Made by a program: the position numbers and the translations under genes. The notes under the pieces are model-generated. The model did no database searches and was not told where the DNA came from. It was given only the letters and a program-made list of their open reading frames with translations. Source: QHXM01 sp963697975 (GTDB lineage Bacteria; Acidobacteriota; Blastocatellia; Pyrinomonadales; Pyrinomonadaceae). From it: 64,000 bases of DNA. The stretch is from contig OY969111.1 of assembly GCA_963697975.1 (NCBI GenBank), positions 248,001-312,000 of the forward strand. The letters are read 5' to 3'. Of this stretch, positions 43,214-50,541 are shown piece after piece. Each line of letters begins with the position of its first letter. Position 1 is the stretch's first letter.

Positions 43214-43474
43214 TTACTTCCTGACTTTCTTTGAAGACTTGACCGCTTTGTCGTCGGATGATTCCTCTCTACCATCTTCATGCGCCGCTTCGTCAACTTT
43301 GGTTGACACCCATTCACCGGGATTGTCCGCCGCTAAAACCCCATCCCTGACAAGCGCGTCAAGTTCCGACTGCGAGTACATCCCCGCGATGGTATCGGGA
43401 TCGGTTTCAACGCGGTGCTTATCGTTTTCAGTTACACCGATGCCCCGCACGACGGTTCTCGTATCTTTTGCCAT
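43214..43474 (-). CDS. Small phage protein after the capsid gene
   Basis: 86 residues. MAKDTRTVVRGIGVTENDKH, a helix with MYSQSELDALVRDGVLAADN, and a Lys/Ser-rich tail (KAVKSSKKVRK). Such short proteins between capsid and connector are common and sometimes bind the capsid. No known function. Confidence 0.55.
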   Translation of the reverse strand: MAKDTRTVVRGIGVTENDKHRVETDPDTIAGMYSQSELDALVRDGVLAADNPGEWVSTKVDEAAHEDGREESSDDKAVKSSKKVRK

Positions 43475-43484
43475 ACACCCTTCC

Positions 43485-44531
43485 TTATCTAATCAAAGTA
43501 TCCGTTGTGTAGACTTTCTCATCGTTTGGAATTGGCATCGGGTCAATCTGCGCCTGCATCTTGAGAGCCTTGCCGTCGTTCTCTGCGTAGTGGAAGACAC
43601 TGACGCCCCGCACGTCAATCTTGGCATCGGGAACTAGCGTCGAGAGGTCTTGCGCTCTCGACACCGGAGCAAATGCAGTCTTTCCGACTATGCCGCCCGC
43701 CGGAATAATCGCTATATAACCCTCATCGAAAAATCTCTGCTCAGCTGTTCGCGCTCCGCCATCAACAAAGAAATCCGCCTGTTCGTTGTTCTCGACAAAG
43801 ACGATATTCAGGCCGGTGCGGTTCTTGATGTCTTTGTAAAACTCGTCATAGCCCATCCGCTGACCACTCGCCAGAACCGGCGCATCGTCAAAGATGGTCT
43901 GAATAACGAGACTCGTAGACATCACGCCGATTATTCCACCCTTAACTTTCAGCTTGGCAGCTTTGAGCCACGCGATGAATTTTGCGTAAGCACCAGAGGC
44001 CCAGCTAACACTCGCAACCGTCTGACGAGTCGCATCTATCCCCAGAGTCGTGCGATAGACTCTGCCTGTCTGCGGGTCTTCCTGATCGAAGTAGCCTTTG
44101 AGCCATGCGGACATCGCGTCCTTTTCCAACGTGCGCCAGCACATCATGGCTAGAGTGTCCGCGCGGTCTGGAATCCGCACTTTCAACTCATCAACCATCA
44201 ACGCCTGATTGTTGCGAAAATTATCTTTCAAGTCAGTGAGTTCTTTTTCACTGATATAATCTTCCGTTTCAATCGGGATGATGGTGATCTTTCGAGTATC
44301 AGGGGTCTTGATAACCGCACGCCTACCGTGCGCGTCCCATTCCCGGCGTGAGCCGACGGGCCGGAAGTTGCGGGTAATCAAATCCGTAACTTCGTGCGTG
44401 TCCACAGGAACGCGGGGGAAGAGAGTTGACCATTTCAAAGTACCGTTATCCGTCGGGTCAAGTTCCTGCGCCCTGACAGTTAAGGCAGCCGGTGAGAGTC
44501 TCTTGACTTCTTCAATCCAAGCAAAATTCAT
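43485..44531 (-). CDS. Major capsid protein (gpE family, HK97 fold)
   Basis: 348 residues, normal for lambda gpE-type capsids, with no cleaved delta domain. Signatures: LFPRVPVDTHEVTDLITRNF at the N-arm, EKELTDLKDNFRNNQALMVD in the long spine region, GGIIGVMSTSLVIQTIFDDA and YDEFYKDIKNRTGLNIVFVE in the A domain, and GGIVGKTAFAPVSRAQDLST near the end. A decoration protein and a scaffold gene precede it, as in lambda-like heads. Confidence 0.9.
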   Translation of the reverse strand: MNFAWIEEVKRLSPAALTVRAQELDPTDNGTLKWSTLFPRVPVDTHEVTDLITRNFRPVGSRREWDAHGRRAVIKTPDTRKITIIPIETEDYISEKELTDLKDNFRNNQALMVDELKVRIPDRADTLAMMCWRTLEKDAMSAWLKGYFDQEDPQTGRVYRTTLGIDATRQTVASVSWASGAYAKFIAWLKAAKLKVKGGIIGVMSTSLVIQTIFDDAPVLASGQRMGYDEFYKDIKNRTGLNIVFVENNEQADFFVDGGARTAEQRFFDEGYIAIIPAGGIVGKTAFAPVSRAQDLSTLVPDAKIDVRGVSVFHYAENDGKALKMQAQIDPMPIPNDEKVYTTDTLIR

Positions 44532-44541
44532 GTCAGTCTCC

Positions 44542-45288
44542 TTAAGCGGTCAAGCGAATTCCGCTTGTCTTGAGTGCCGTCAGTTCGGCAGGAAGCAGGG
44601 CACGCCCTAAGTTAAATTCCACGATGTCGCGGTTGACCGTTGCGGCAGTCGCACAGGCAACAAACGGGTCATTCGTGATCGAAGATAGAGCCGTGTTGTC
44701 AGCGGCAATCTTGGTAGCAGCGACCACCATCACCGCATCATCCGGTGCTACGCCCGGTGTGGTGTTGACGGAAGTTGGCGCAGCGGTTAGTCCGGTCGCC
44801 GTGCCCGTCGCGGTCGCAATGTTCAAAGTCGCATCATTGACGCCCGCTGTTTTAGCGGTCAGGGTAACGGTCGCGCTAGAACCTCCAACGGTGTAGTAGT
44901 TCGTGACGTTCGTATCAGCCGCCAGTGCTGTCCGAATCTTGCCCGCGACCAGAGCCGCCGTGTCATCATTCGCAACCGCTACAGCAACCACGTAAGGATC
45001 GTCGTAATAGTCTGAGGTAATAGTCACGCTGACATTACCCGCACCTGCCGCACCGATTGTTCCGGCAACGGTTGCGGTCTCCACCTGCGCCGTACCGTTT
45101 GCCGAGCCGAACGCACCACCGTGCGATGGCAACACAACGCCGGGTTTAATGTATCCGTACTGGTCAACCTGCGATGTGGTCAGTAACGAAACATCAACCT
45201 TGACGTGGATGACGTTGCCTGCAAGGTCGCTGAGAAACGGTGAAGGGTAGGCTGTTCCACCCGTCGTGGTCTCAATTAAAATTGGCAT
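44542..45288 (-). CDS. Head decoration protein with inserted Ig-like domain
   Basis: 248 residues, about twice the lambda gpD size. The N-terminal arm (MPILIETTTGGTAYPSPFLS) and C-terminal part (VAATKIAADNTALSSITNDP...ALLPAELTALKTSGI) fit a capsid decoration protein. Between them (about 75-180) lies a Thr/Ala-rich beta-sandwich with VTITSDYYDDPYVVAVAVAN and SATVTLTAKTAGVNDATLNI, a domain type often found on virion surfaces. A similar insert is in the tail-tip protein. It may bind cell surfaces or mucin-like glycans. Confidence 0.75.
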   Translation of the reverse strand: MPILIETTTGGTAYPSPFLSDLAGNVIHVKVDVSLLTTSQVDQYGYIKPGVVLPSHGGAFGSANGTAQVETATVAGTIGAAGAGNVSVTITSDYYDDPYVVAVAVANDDTAALVAGKIRTALAADTNVTNYYTVGGSSATVTLTAKTAGVNDATLNIATATGTATGLTAAPTSVNTTPGVAPDDAVMVVAATKIAADNTALSSITNDPFVACATAATVNRDIVEFNLGRALLPAELTALKTSGIRLTA

Positions 45289-45297
45289 AGTTGTCTC

Positions 45298-46032
45298 CTA
45301 AGTGGCCGCTACGGGTTGCCCGCTCAGAGCGGCTAAAACAGACGCATTGTCTCTTGGCTGCACTGCCTTCTGGCTTTCCTTCATTTCACCGCGAATCTCG
45401 TCAAATTCGTTTTTCTTGTTAGACGGGCCGCCGGATGGTTGCTTCACAAACTGAGTTCCGCCCTCACCCTTCAACTGAAACGCAGGCTCTAACGCTTTCA
45501 AGTCAGCCGTTGATTCAATGAATTCGGAAAGCGGCTTGTCTCCGACGTAAGGCTTTTGAACCGTCTTGCCGTTTTCCTTTTCGTCTTTCATTTCAACAAC
45601 CAGCTTGTGAGCGCGAGCGGCAGCTTTGAATGCTTCCTTGTTCGTATAACCAAGTGAATCGGCAGCCAAGTCATAAACCTTCTCGCGCTCCACGCCCTCA
45701 AGAGCTTGTTTGGCCTCTGGATACTTCGTGACGGCCTCTTTAATGGTCTCTACGTCGCCCAGAGCCTTGATTTCGGTTAGAAGGTCAGCATCAGCCTTCG
45801 GAATCGCAACGTGTCCACGAGGTAGGCCGCTGGCCTTCGCAGATTCAAGGTCTGCTTTCGCAGTACGTGCCGCTTCTTCCGCCGCTTGCTTCTCGCTGAG
45901 AAGCGTTGCGTTGTGCTTGACCGCCGGATGGTCATTAGGGATGTCAGCATGAAACTTCCCATCATCGCGCCGCGAGTAATGCTCTTTAAGAGCTTCGGGA
46001 ATGTCTTCTTGCTTGTCGTAAGGTTTCAACAT
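45298..46032 (-). CDS. Capsid scaffold protein
   Basis: 244 residues, highly charged. The N-terminus DKQEDIPEALKEHYSRRDDG is typical of scaffolds, followed by a coiled coil (LSEKQAAEEAARTAKADLES) and helical segments, ending with a Gln/Asn-rich tail (PSGGPSNKKNEFDEIRGEMK). Position between the portal-minor head block and the decoration gene supports it. No protease gene is seen next to it. The ATG is about 46 bases after the hairpin terminator. Confidence 0.82.
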   Translation of the reverse strand: MLKPYDKQEDIPEALKEHYSRRDDGKFHADIPNDHPAVKHNATLLSEKQAAEEAARTAKADLESAKASGLPRGHVAIPKADADLLTEIKALGDVETIKEAVTKYPEAKQALEGVEREKVYDLAADSLGYTNKEAFKAAARAHKLVVEMKDEKENGKTVQKPYVGDKPLSEFIESTADLKALEPAFQLKGEGGTQFVKQPSGGPSNKKNEFDEIRGEMKESQKAVQPRDNASVLAALSGQPVAAT

Positions 46033-46077
46033 TGTCCGCTGGACTCCATTGTTTCTGCCGCTGGCAGGTTGGTTGAA

Positions 46078-46121
46078 AACGAAAGAAGCCCGCCAAACTC
46101 CAATTAAGGAATCTGGCGGGC
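46078..46121 (-). terminator. Intrinsic terminator before the scaffold-capsid module
   Basis: Minus strand GCCCGCCAGATTCC (46121-46108) and GGAGTTTGGCGGGC (46101-46088) pair around TTAATT, followed by TTCTTTCGTTTTC. Shares the loop and build with 35368-35404. Confidence 0.78.
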
Positions 46122-46179
46122 CGCATCATTGCCGCGCTATTTGTACGAGCTATGCTCGAAACTGCCTAGTTATCAAACC
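46078..46179 (-). ncRNA. Candidate late leader / small RNA (about 100 nt)
   Basis: On the minus strand a TATACT (46191-46186) would start RNA near 46179. The leader has GCGC(GG)TTTG paired with CAAA(TA)GCGC, enclosing the palindrome CGAGCATAGCTCG, and ends at the terminator. No ORF. Promoter strength is uncertain. Confidence 0.4.
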
Positions 46180-46224
46180 GCGCAGAGTATAGCACGGATT
46201 CGTTATAGAAACACAAGGAAATAT

Positions 46225-46431
46225 TCACGCCGCAGAAGGAGTCAAAGTCAGGTGGCTATCTTTCGGCACAGATGGCCTCCAAGTAGTAGCGCGCCCACAG
46301 CCTCCACAGTTCAATCTTATCGGCTGCATGATCTTCACGTACCCAATGATTAACACCTTGCCAGCATCTACGCCCAAGACGCCTTTGCAATGCTCGCACA
46401 GATAGATTGACTGTTCCTGAGATTGCCCCAT
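46225..46431 (-). CDS. Small zinc-ribbon phage protein
   Basis: 68 residues with two CxxC pairs: CEHCKG (12-17) and CGGCGR (42-47), a complete four-Cys ribbon. Last gene before the leader RNA, overlapping nothing. Function unknown. Confidence 0.6.
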   Translation of the reverse strand: MGQSQEQSIYLCEHCKGVLGVDAGKVLIIGYVKIMQPIRLNCGGCGRATTWRPSVPKDSHLTLTPSAA

Positions 46432-46647
46432 CTATTCAGGTCTCGGCTTCCTTACCATCTTCGGGCCATAAATTCCTTCGGGCGTTCCCGGCGCGGGGCG
46501 TTGATACTCTCCACCGATAGGCGGATTGTCGCACCTCGCACAGATGATTGACCCATCGGCCATTGCGAATAAGCAAAACTCCGTTGGCTTTGGTATTTCC
46601 ATAGAACCGCCAAAGAGTAAAGATAGGACTAGAAATAGTTCTTTCAC
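46432..46647 (-). CDS. Small phage protein with hydrophobic N-terminus
   Basis: 71 residues. MKELFLVLSLLFGG could be a signal sequence or membrane anchor; the rest has CLFAMADGSIICARCDNPPI and a Pro/Gly-rich end. Contiguous with the next gene. Function unknown. Confidence 0.5.
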   Translation of the reverse strand: MKELFLVLSLLFGGSMEIPKPTEFCLFAMADGSIICARCDNPPIGGEYQRPAPGTPEGIYGPKMVRKPRPE

Positions 46648-46648
46648 G

Positions 46649-46882
46649 TTAGACCTCTAAGTTGATTATCTTTTTCTTGACGATGTTCTCTACTGGAATC
46701 GCCATTACACCGCGAACCTCATCGCTGGCGGGTAGTAAATCCAGAGCGACGATTAGACGGTCAGAATCTTGCGACACGAGATGTCCGACAGTTTCAAAGA
46801 TTGCCACCTTATGCTCTTTGGCCGCCTCAATAGAATGCTGGTCAAAGAGGTAATGGGAATCATGCCATTTAACCCATACCAT
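46649..46882 (-). CDS. Small phage protein, unknown
   Basis: 77 residues from the ATG at 46882 (MVWVKWHDSHYLFDQ); the frame is open four codons further. Alternates strands and short helices and ends KKKIINLEV. No motif. Confidence 0.5.
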   Translation of the reverse strand: MVWVKWHDSHYLFDQHSIEAAKEHKVAIFETVGHLVSQDSDRLIVALDLLPASDEVRGVMAIPVENIVKKKIINLEV

Positions 46883-46890
46883 CTTGCGCG

Positions 46891-47064
46891 TCACTGGCCT
46901 TTCCTTTCTTCCTGTTCGTAAAACTCGCGCCCATCATATGAATTATGGACTACCAGCTTATTCCCATTCTCAAGAACTTCTACGCTTGGCTCGCACTTAC
47001 ACGCAGGGCTGTCTATATGCGGCTTCAAATCGCCAACGGGCAATACTTGAAATGTCTCAGTCAT
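46891..47064 (-). CDS. 57-residue phage protein of a common family
   Basis: MTETFQVLPVGDLKPHIDSP then CKCEPSVEVLENGNKLVVHN and YDGREFYE. The pattern 'VLPV.DL..H..S..C.C.P' followed by 'VVHN..DGRE' recurs in many siphoviruses next to head genes, with unknown role. Start at 47064 is supported by GTGTGGAG. The two Cys plus two His may bind zinc. Confidence 0.65.
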   Translation of the reverse strand: MTETFQVLPVGDLKPHIDSPACKCEPSVEVLENGNKLVVHNSYDGREFYEQEERKGQ

Positions 47065-47074
47065 CTCCACACCC

Positions 47075-47878
47075 CTAAGCCGCTCGCAAGCTACCAAGCA
47101 GTTCTGCCGCTTCTGTTGGTGAAAATCGCTCTTCTCTAGTGCAACGACAGAACCCGCGCCCGTCGCACGTTGGGCCGGGAAATTCGCCTTGACCCGGTAA
47201 ATAAGGAGAAGCAGATTCAGCATCAAGGCATGGCTGGCATGTTCCGTCATCGTCAACGGAGATGTAGTCAAATACAGTTCCGTCTTCCGCTTCACCTTCT
47301 TTAGCTCGATAGAACTCTGCTCTGGCTTCACCGTTATATTGCTCAGATCGTGCGCCGATGTAATCAACCGAGAATGGATTACCCATCATTAACCTGCTCG
47401 CTTGTTCATCTGCGAATCTTGATAGATAGGCTTGCTGTGTCCGAATCACATTATCAAGTATCTTGATTTCCTCTGCCGCCAATGGCCTTAATCTTCCGAG
47501 TAAAGATTGCTGAATAATATGCTCCTGAACGGATAGACCCATTGCCCTTTGCCAGTTCGATAGGTTCTTTAGAGCAGTGGGCGCAATGGCTCTAGCCTCT
47601 TTAGCGAATCTCTCCTGCAACTTCGTTGCGACACTCTCCTGCTGCCTCTCTGTCAGCCGCTTGAACACTCCGTTTGCCACTACACCAAGCACGGCAAGCG
47701 CAAGGATTCCTTTCTGAATATCACCCTCAGTTGTTGGAATAACTTCATCAAGCGGTAACATACTTTCGTCTATCTCGCCTGCATCGAATTTGCGTAGTAG
47801 GGCAGAGGCTTGCTGTTCGGTCAGGAATTTGTCCTTAACCGCTCTTACCAAATAGGCTAAAAACTCTTTGCGCTTCAT
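47075..47878 (-). CDS. Minor head protein (SPP1 gp7 / Mu gpF family)
   Basis: 267 residues from the ATG at 47878; a GTG at 47890 is in frame. The family signature is in the C-terminal part: DDGTCQPCLDAE, then YLPGQGEFPGPTCDGRGFCR, a Cys/His cluster typical of gpF-like proteins. EQASRLMMGNPFSVDYIGAR lies before it. These proteins enter the head with the portal and may be ejected. Its first 14 codons are echoed by a remnant at 48232-48285. Confidence 0.85.
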   Translation of the reverse strand: MKRKEFLAYLVRAVKDKFLTEQQASALLRKFDAGEIDESMLPLDEVIPTTEGDIQKGILALAVLGVVANGVFKRLTERQQESVATKLQERFAKEARAIAPTALKNLSNWQRAMGLSVQEHIIQQSLLGRLRPLAAEEIKILDNVIRTQQAYLSRFADEQASRLMMGNPFSVDYIGARSEQYNGEARAEFYRAKEGEAEDGTVFDYISVDDDGTCQPCLDAESASPYLPGQGEFPGPTCDGRGFCRCTREERFSPTEAAELLGSLRAA

Positions 47879-47880
47879 GC

Positions 47881-47886
47881 TATAAT
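47881..47886 (+). promoter_or_regulatory. TATAAT promoter of the inserted plus-strand gene
   Basis: TATAATCC directly upstream of the ATG at 47893, only six bases between -10 and start codon, so the RNA would be leaderless. It overlaps the start region of the minor head gene on the other strand. No good -35. Confidence 0.5.
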
Positions 47887-47892
47887 CCACTT

Positions 47893-48231
47893 ATGGAAGA
47901 CGACATTTTCTTATCTGACATCCGCTCTCATCACCACACTCTAAATAATGAAATCCACCTATCCGAAGGTGTCACTGTTCTACTCGGCAGAAAGCCCATT
48001 GACGTTCCGCGCCCCGCGTCTATCAAGCAAGAAAGCATTATTGAAGAAGTCGTGGATGAAAGATATTTTCCGCCCGAAATCCTTCACACCCATGTCACCG
48101 CACAAGCATTCCAAGTCTTCTCGCGGGGCAAACTCTTCGCCATTACTAACCGTTGGTACGTTAAGAAAGACCTTGCAACCGGAAACGTAACCGTGCGCCT
48201 TTTCAAAAACCGAACTACGCTTTATCAATAG
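47893..48231 (+). CDS. Inserted plus-strand gene (moron-like), unknown function
   Basis: 112 residues, opposite in direction to all head genes. MEDDIFLSDIRSHHHTLNNE, then VTVLLGRKPIDVPRPASIKQ, and a C-terminal beta-rich part (FSRGKLFAITNRWYVKKDLA, VTVRLFKNRTTLYQ). Good codon use and its own -10 show it is a gene, not antisense noise. It is flanked by two copies of the 5' end of the minor head gene, the mark of a cassette insertion. Function not recognised; expression in the lysogen is likely because it does not depend on late control. Confidence 0.65.
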   Translation: MEDDIFLSDIRSHHHTLNNEIHLSEGVTVLLGRKPIDVPRPASIKQESIIEEVVDERYFPPEILHTHVTAQAFQVFSRGKLFAITNRWYVKKDLATGNVTVRLFKNRTTLYQ

Positions 48232-48285
48232 CGTGCCTTTGACTGCTCGGATGAGATATGAAAGGAAGTCTTTACGCTTAATCAC
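48232..48285 (-). pseudogene. Remnant of a second minor head gene 5' end
   Basis: From a GTG at 48285 the frame reads VIKRKDFLSYLIRAVKGTLL, matching MKRKEFLAYLVRAVKDKFLT of the intact gene at 47878. The GTG overlaps the stop of the upstream gene (GTGA), so it was once the coupled start of the head gene. Homology ends where the plus-strand gene ends. Third-position differences show the two copies are not a recent duplication. Confidence 0.7.
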
Positions 48286-48431
48286 AGTCTCACCATCTGC
48301 ATAAAAGCAACGGCAGCAGTAAAGCCGACAGAAAACCAATACCACGCGGCAAATCTACGTGATCGCAACGCAAGTATGACAAACACGGCTATCAAAATGA
48401 CATCCACGACTAGCCACAGGAAGGGCGTCAT
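48282..48431 (-). CDS. Two-helix membrane protein, 49 residues
   Basis: MTPFLWLVVDVILIAVFVIL and FAAWYWFSVGFTAAVAFMQM form two transmembrane segments joined by RSRR. The ATG overlaps the upstream stop (TAATG). Size and topology would fit a small holin or a membrane accessory, but its place among head genes is unusual for a lysis gene. Confidence 0.6.
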   Translation of the reverse strand: MTPFLWLVVDVILIAVFVILALRSRRFAAWYWFSVGFTAAVAFMQMVRL

Positions 48432-48814
48432 TAGTCCACCATCTCCACCGTTGCTCTGACGGGTAACATCGTATAAGACCACCCAAACTCAGAAGGCTTG
48501 CGACCATTCTTGATGTAGGCACTTACTTGATAATGCGTAGCATCTTCTCGGTTCGTTGTTGGCATAAGCGTGCCGACGTAACAATGTCGCTGCTTATCAA
48601 GGTCAGTCCCTAGCGCGTGCCACTCTTCCTCTGTCAGCGTGCGTTCGTCGATTGTCCAGTAGGGATGGTGCGCGCCCTGCTCTAGCGATAACTCAAACAC
48701 AGGCGCGTTGTGTCCAGTGTCCAGAGCAAGCAACACAGGCGAATCAACGCGGTCGCGCACGCTCTCCCACATTTCGCCATGCGCTTTAATCAATCTATCA
48801 ATGGTGTTATTCAC
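48431..48814 (-). CDS. Phage head-region protein, unknown
   Basis: 127 residues. VDSPVLLALDTGHNAPVFEL, then a helix-rich part (TLTEEEWHALGTDLDKQRHC) and strands to the end. Its GTG overlaps the portal stop (GTGA). Not recognised. Confidence 0.55.
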   Translation of the reverse strand: MNNTIDRLIKAHGEMWESVRDRVDSPVLLALDTGHNAPVFELSLEQGAHHPYWTIDERTLTEEEWHALGTDLDKQRHCYVGTLMPTTNREDATHYQVSAYIKNGRKPSEFGWSYTMLPVRATVEMVD

Positions 48815-50541
48815 GCTGCCACCCCCACATCAGTAACTCCCTTTTCAATCCTATCCCCGATTGCACTATCATCCTGACCACCTTGTTTATCCTTTTGAAG
48901 ATTCACCATTGCTCGTTCGGTTTGAACCTTTTTGAGTGGGTCGCGTAGCTTCTCTTCGTCTGCGAGAATGGCGGCGTCCTCCGCTTCCGTATCCTCCACA
49001 CCAATGAGTCTTTGCAGGCGTGCGCGCGTGACGACTTTCTTTTCAACTAAGCCCAGCACCATGTCTACTTCCTCTGGAAGCACCGGCCCGGTGTCAACTC
49101 GACAATCCGCGTTCATGCGTAACTCTTCGTATCTACCAGCTTGGCGCATGAACTCAGAGGCTAGAGCTATAACACCTTCACCAACCCACCTGACTATCTT
49201 GTTCATTCGTGAGACCGTAGGCAGAACACTCATCCCGAAGATGGCTTTAGCCTGAACACGAGACACGCCGTTTGCCGTCGCATCACCGGCGATCAATTTA
49301 TGCGGCTGTTGGCCTTCTTCAAGAATGTCCTGATAGTCCGCACGTTCGCATTCAATAAAGGCTTGAAGTGATGGTATGTCCCGCGTGTATGCGCTAGGCG
49401 TGGCAATCTTCTTTCCCGTACCATCGCCGGAATCGTATTCAATTCCCTGCCATGAGTTGATGACATTTACGCCACGAGCTATAGGGTCAGGCACAAACCT
49501 TTTGCCGCCCTCACGCTTGGGATCGTCTTCCAAAATACCGGGAATTGCGGCGTTGAATAGGGTGGTTTCAGGAAAGCCCGCTTCGTTTAGAATATGCCCT
49601 CTGAGCGTCTTGCCCTTATTCAGACTCTTATTCGACTCCCTCATCTGTCGAGAAACAAAAGGCTCTGGTAAACTAGCCTCATGTATTAAGAGTCTGCCGC
49701 CTAATTCGTGTTGAATCGCAGTAGGCACATCCTCTTCAGCTTCGGACTCGCCGGAGAAGACTGATTTGATTTGATTTGATGGTGGCGTATAGGGAGTTTT
49801 AGTGTTGGACTTCTCTTTGACAAGAATCTCATGGATGGTCATACCCTCATGCAGATAGGTAAGCTCTACAGTGGTCTGACCTTCTTCTTCGGATACTAGC
49901 ACACCAATTTGTGCCATGCTGACTTCATCAGTAAACACTCCCGCCTGATTATACGGATGCACGGTCAAATGGATTCGAGACAACGCATCCTCTAAGTTTG
50001 CGGCCTTCGGAACATTAGCGCCGAAAGTGCCGGGGGGAAGGTAAATCCGCAGCACCGCACGACGAGTAGTAAGCAGATTTGTCGCTGCTTCCTGAAGAGT
50101 CCCTAAGATGTCCCGCTCATTCCACCAAACAGTCAAAGCCGCGTGGATTTCATTGATAAGGGCCGATTCTTTCTCATTTGGCTTTTCATCCTCAGTTAAT
50201 TCTTGACCATTTAGAATATCTCCCTTTTTAGCCAGTGGACGTTTAGGCATGAAAGCCCATTCCGGTTCTCTCGCTATCACTGCGTCACGGTGGCCGTTAG
50301 TCGCTTCCTTGATGGCATTCTTGGAGACAAACTCACGTTCAATCTTGGCGATGCTTGCGGAGTCGTTCGGCGTTTCAGGCTGCGGCCCCGTCCAATGTCT
50401 TCCCCTCTCACCGAAATGCTTTCCAGCGTAGAACTCCAAGTTATCGGCAGCGCCTAACTCATCGTCCGTTTTGGCACGAGTAGTAATCAGACTCTTGGCT
50501 TCGTCCGGGTCAGAGATTACTTTTTGGAAGTCTATTTTCAT
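48811..50541 (-). CDS. Portal protein
   Basis: 576 residues. It forms the twelve-fold ring through which DNA is packed and ejected. The N-terminal part (DADNLEFYAGKHF-like YAGKHFGERGRHWTGPQPET) and EREFVSKNAIKEATNGHRDA match the SPP1-type portal start; the clip and stem region falls around QEAATNLLTTRRAVLRIYLP; the crown helix is near ELRMNADCRVDTGPVLPEEV, with LVEKKVVTRARLQRLIGVED in the C-terminal part. Coupled to the large terminase by overlapping start and stop. Confidence 0.87.
   Translation of the reverse strand: MKIDFQKVISDPDEAKSLITTRAKTDDELGAADNLEFYAGKHFGERGRHWTGPQPETPNDSASIAKIEREFVSKNAIKEATNGHRDAVIAREPEWAFMPKRPLAKKGDILNGQELTEDEKPNEKESALINEIHAALTVWWNERDILGTLQEAATNLLTTRRAVLRIYLPPGTFGANVPKAANLEDALSRIHLTVHPYNQAGVFTDEVSMAQIGVLVSEEEGQTTVELTYLHEGMTIHEILVKEKSNTKTPYTPPSNQIKSVFSGESEAEEDVPTAIQHELGGRLLIHEASLPEPFVSRQMRESNKSLNKGKTLRGHILNEAGFPETTLFNAAIPGILEDDPKREGGKRFVPDPIARGVNVINSWQGIEYDSGDGTGKKIATPSAYTRDIPSLQAFIECERADYQDILEEGQQPHKLIAGDATANGVSRVQAKAIFGMSVLPTVSRMNKIVRWVGEGVIALASEFMRQAGRYEELRMNADCRVDTGPVLPEEVDMVLGLVEKKVVTRARLQRLIGVEDTEAEDAAILADEEKLRDPLKKVQTERAMVNLQKDKQGGQDDSAIGDRIEKGVTDVGVAA

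Noticed and set aside
47980..48285. Minus-strand frame starting VIKRKDFLSY as a complete gene
   Set aside because: After about 17 codons it becomes the antisense of the plus-strand gene, with no conserved sequence. Only the first part is kept as a remnant.
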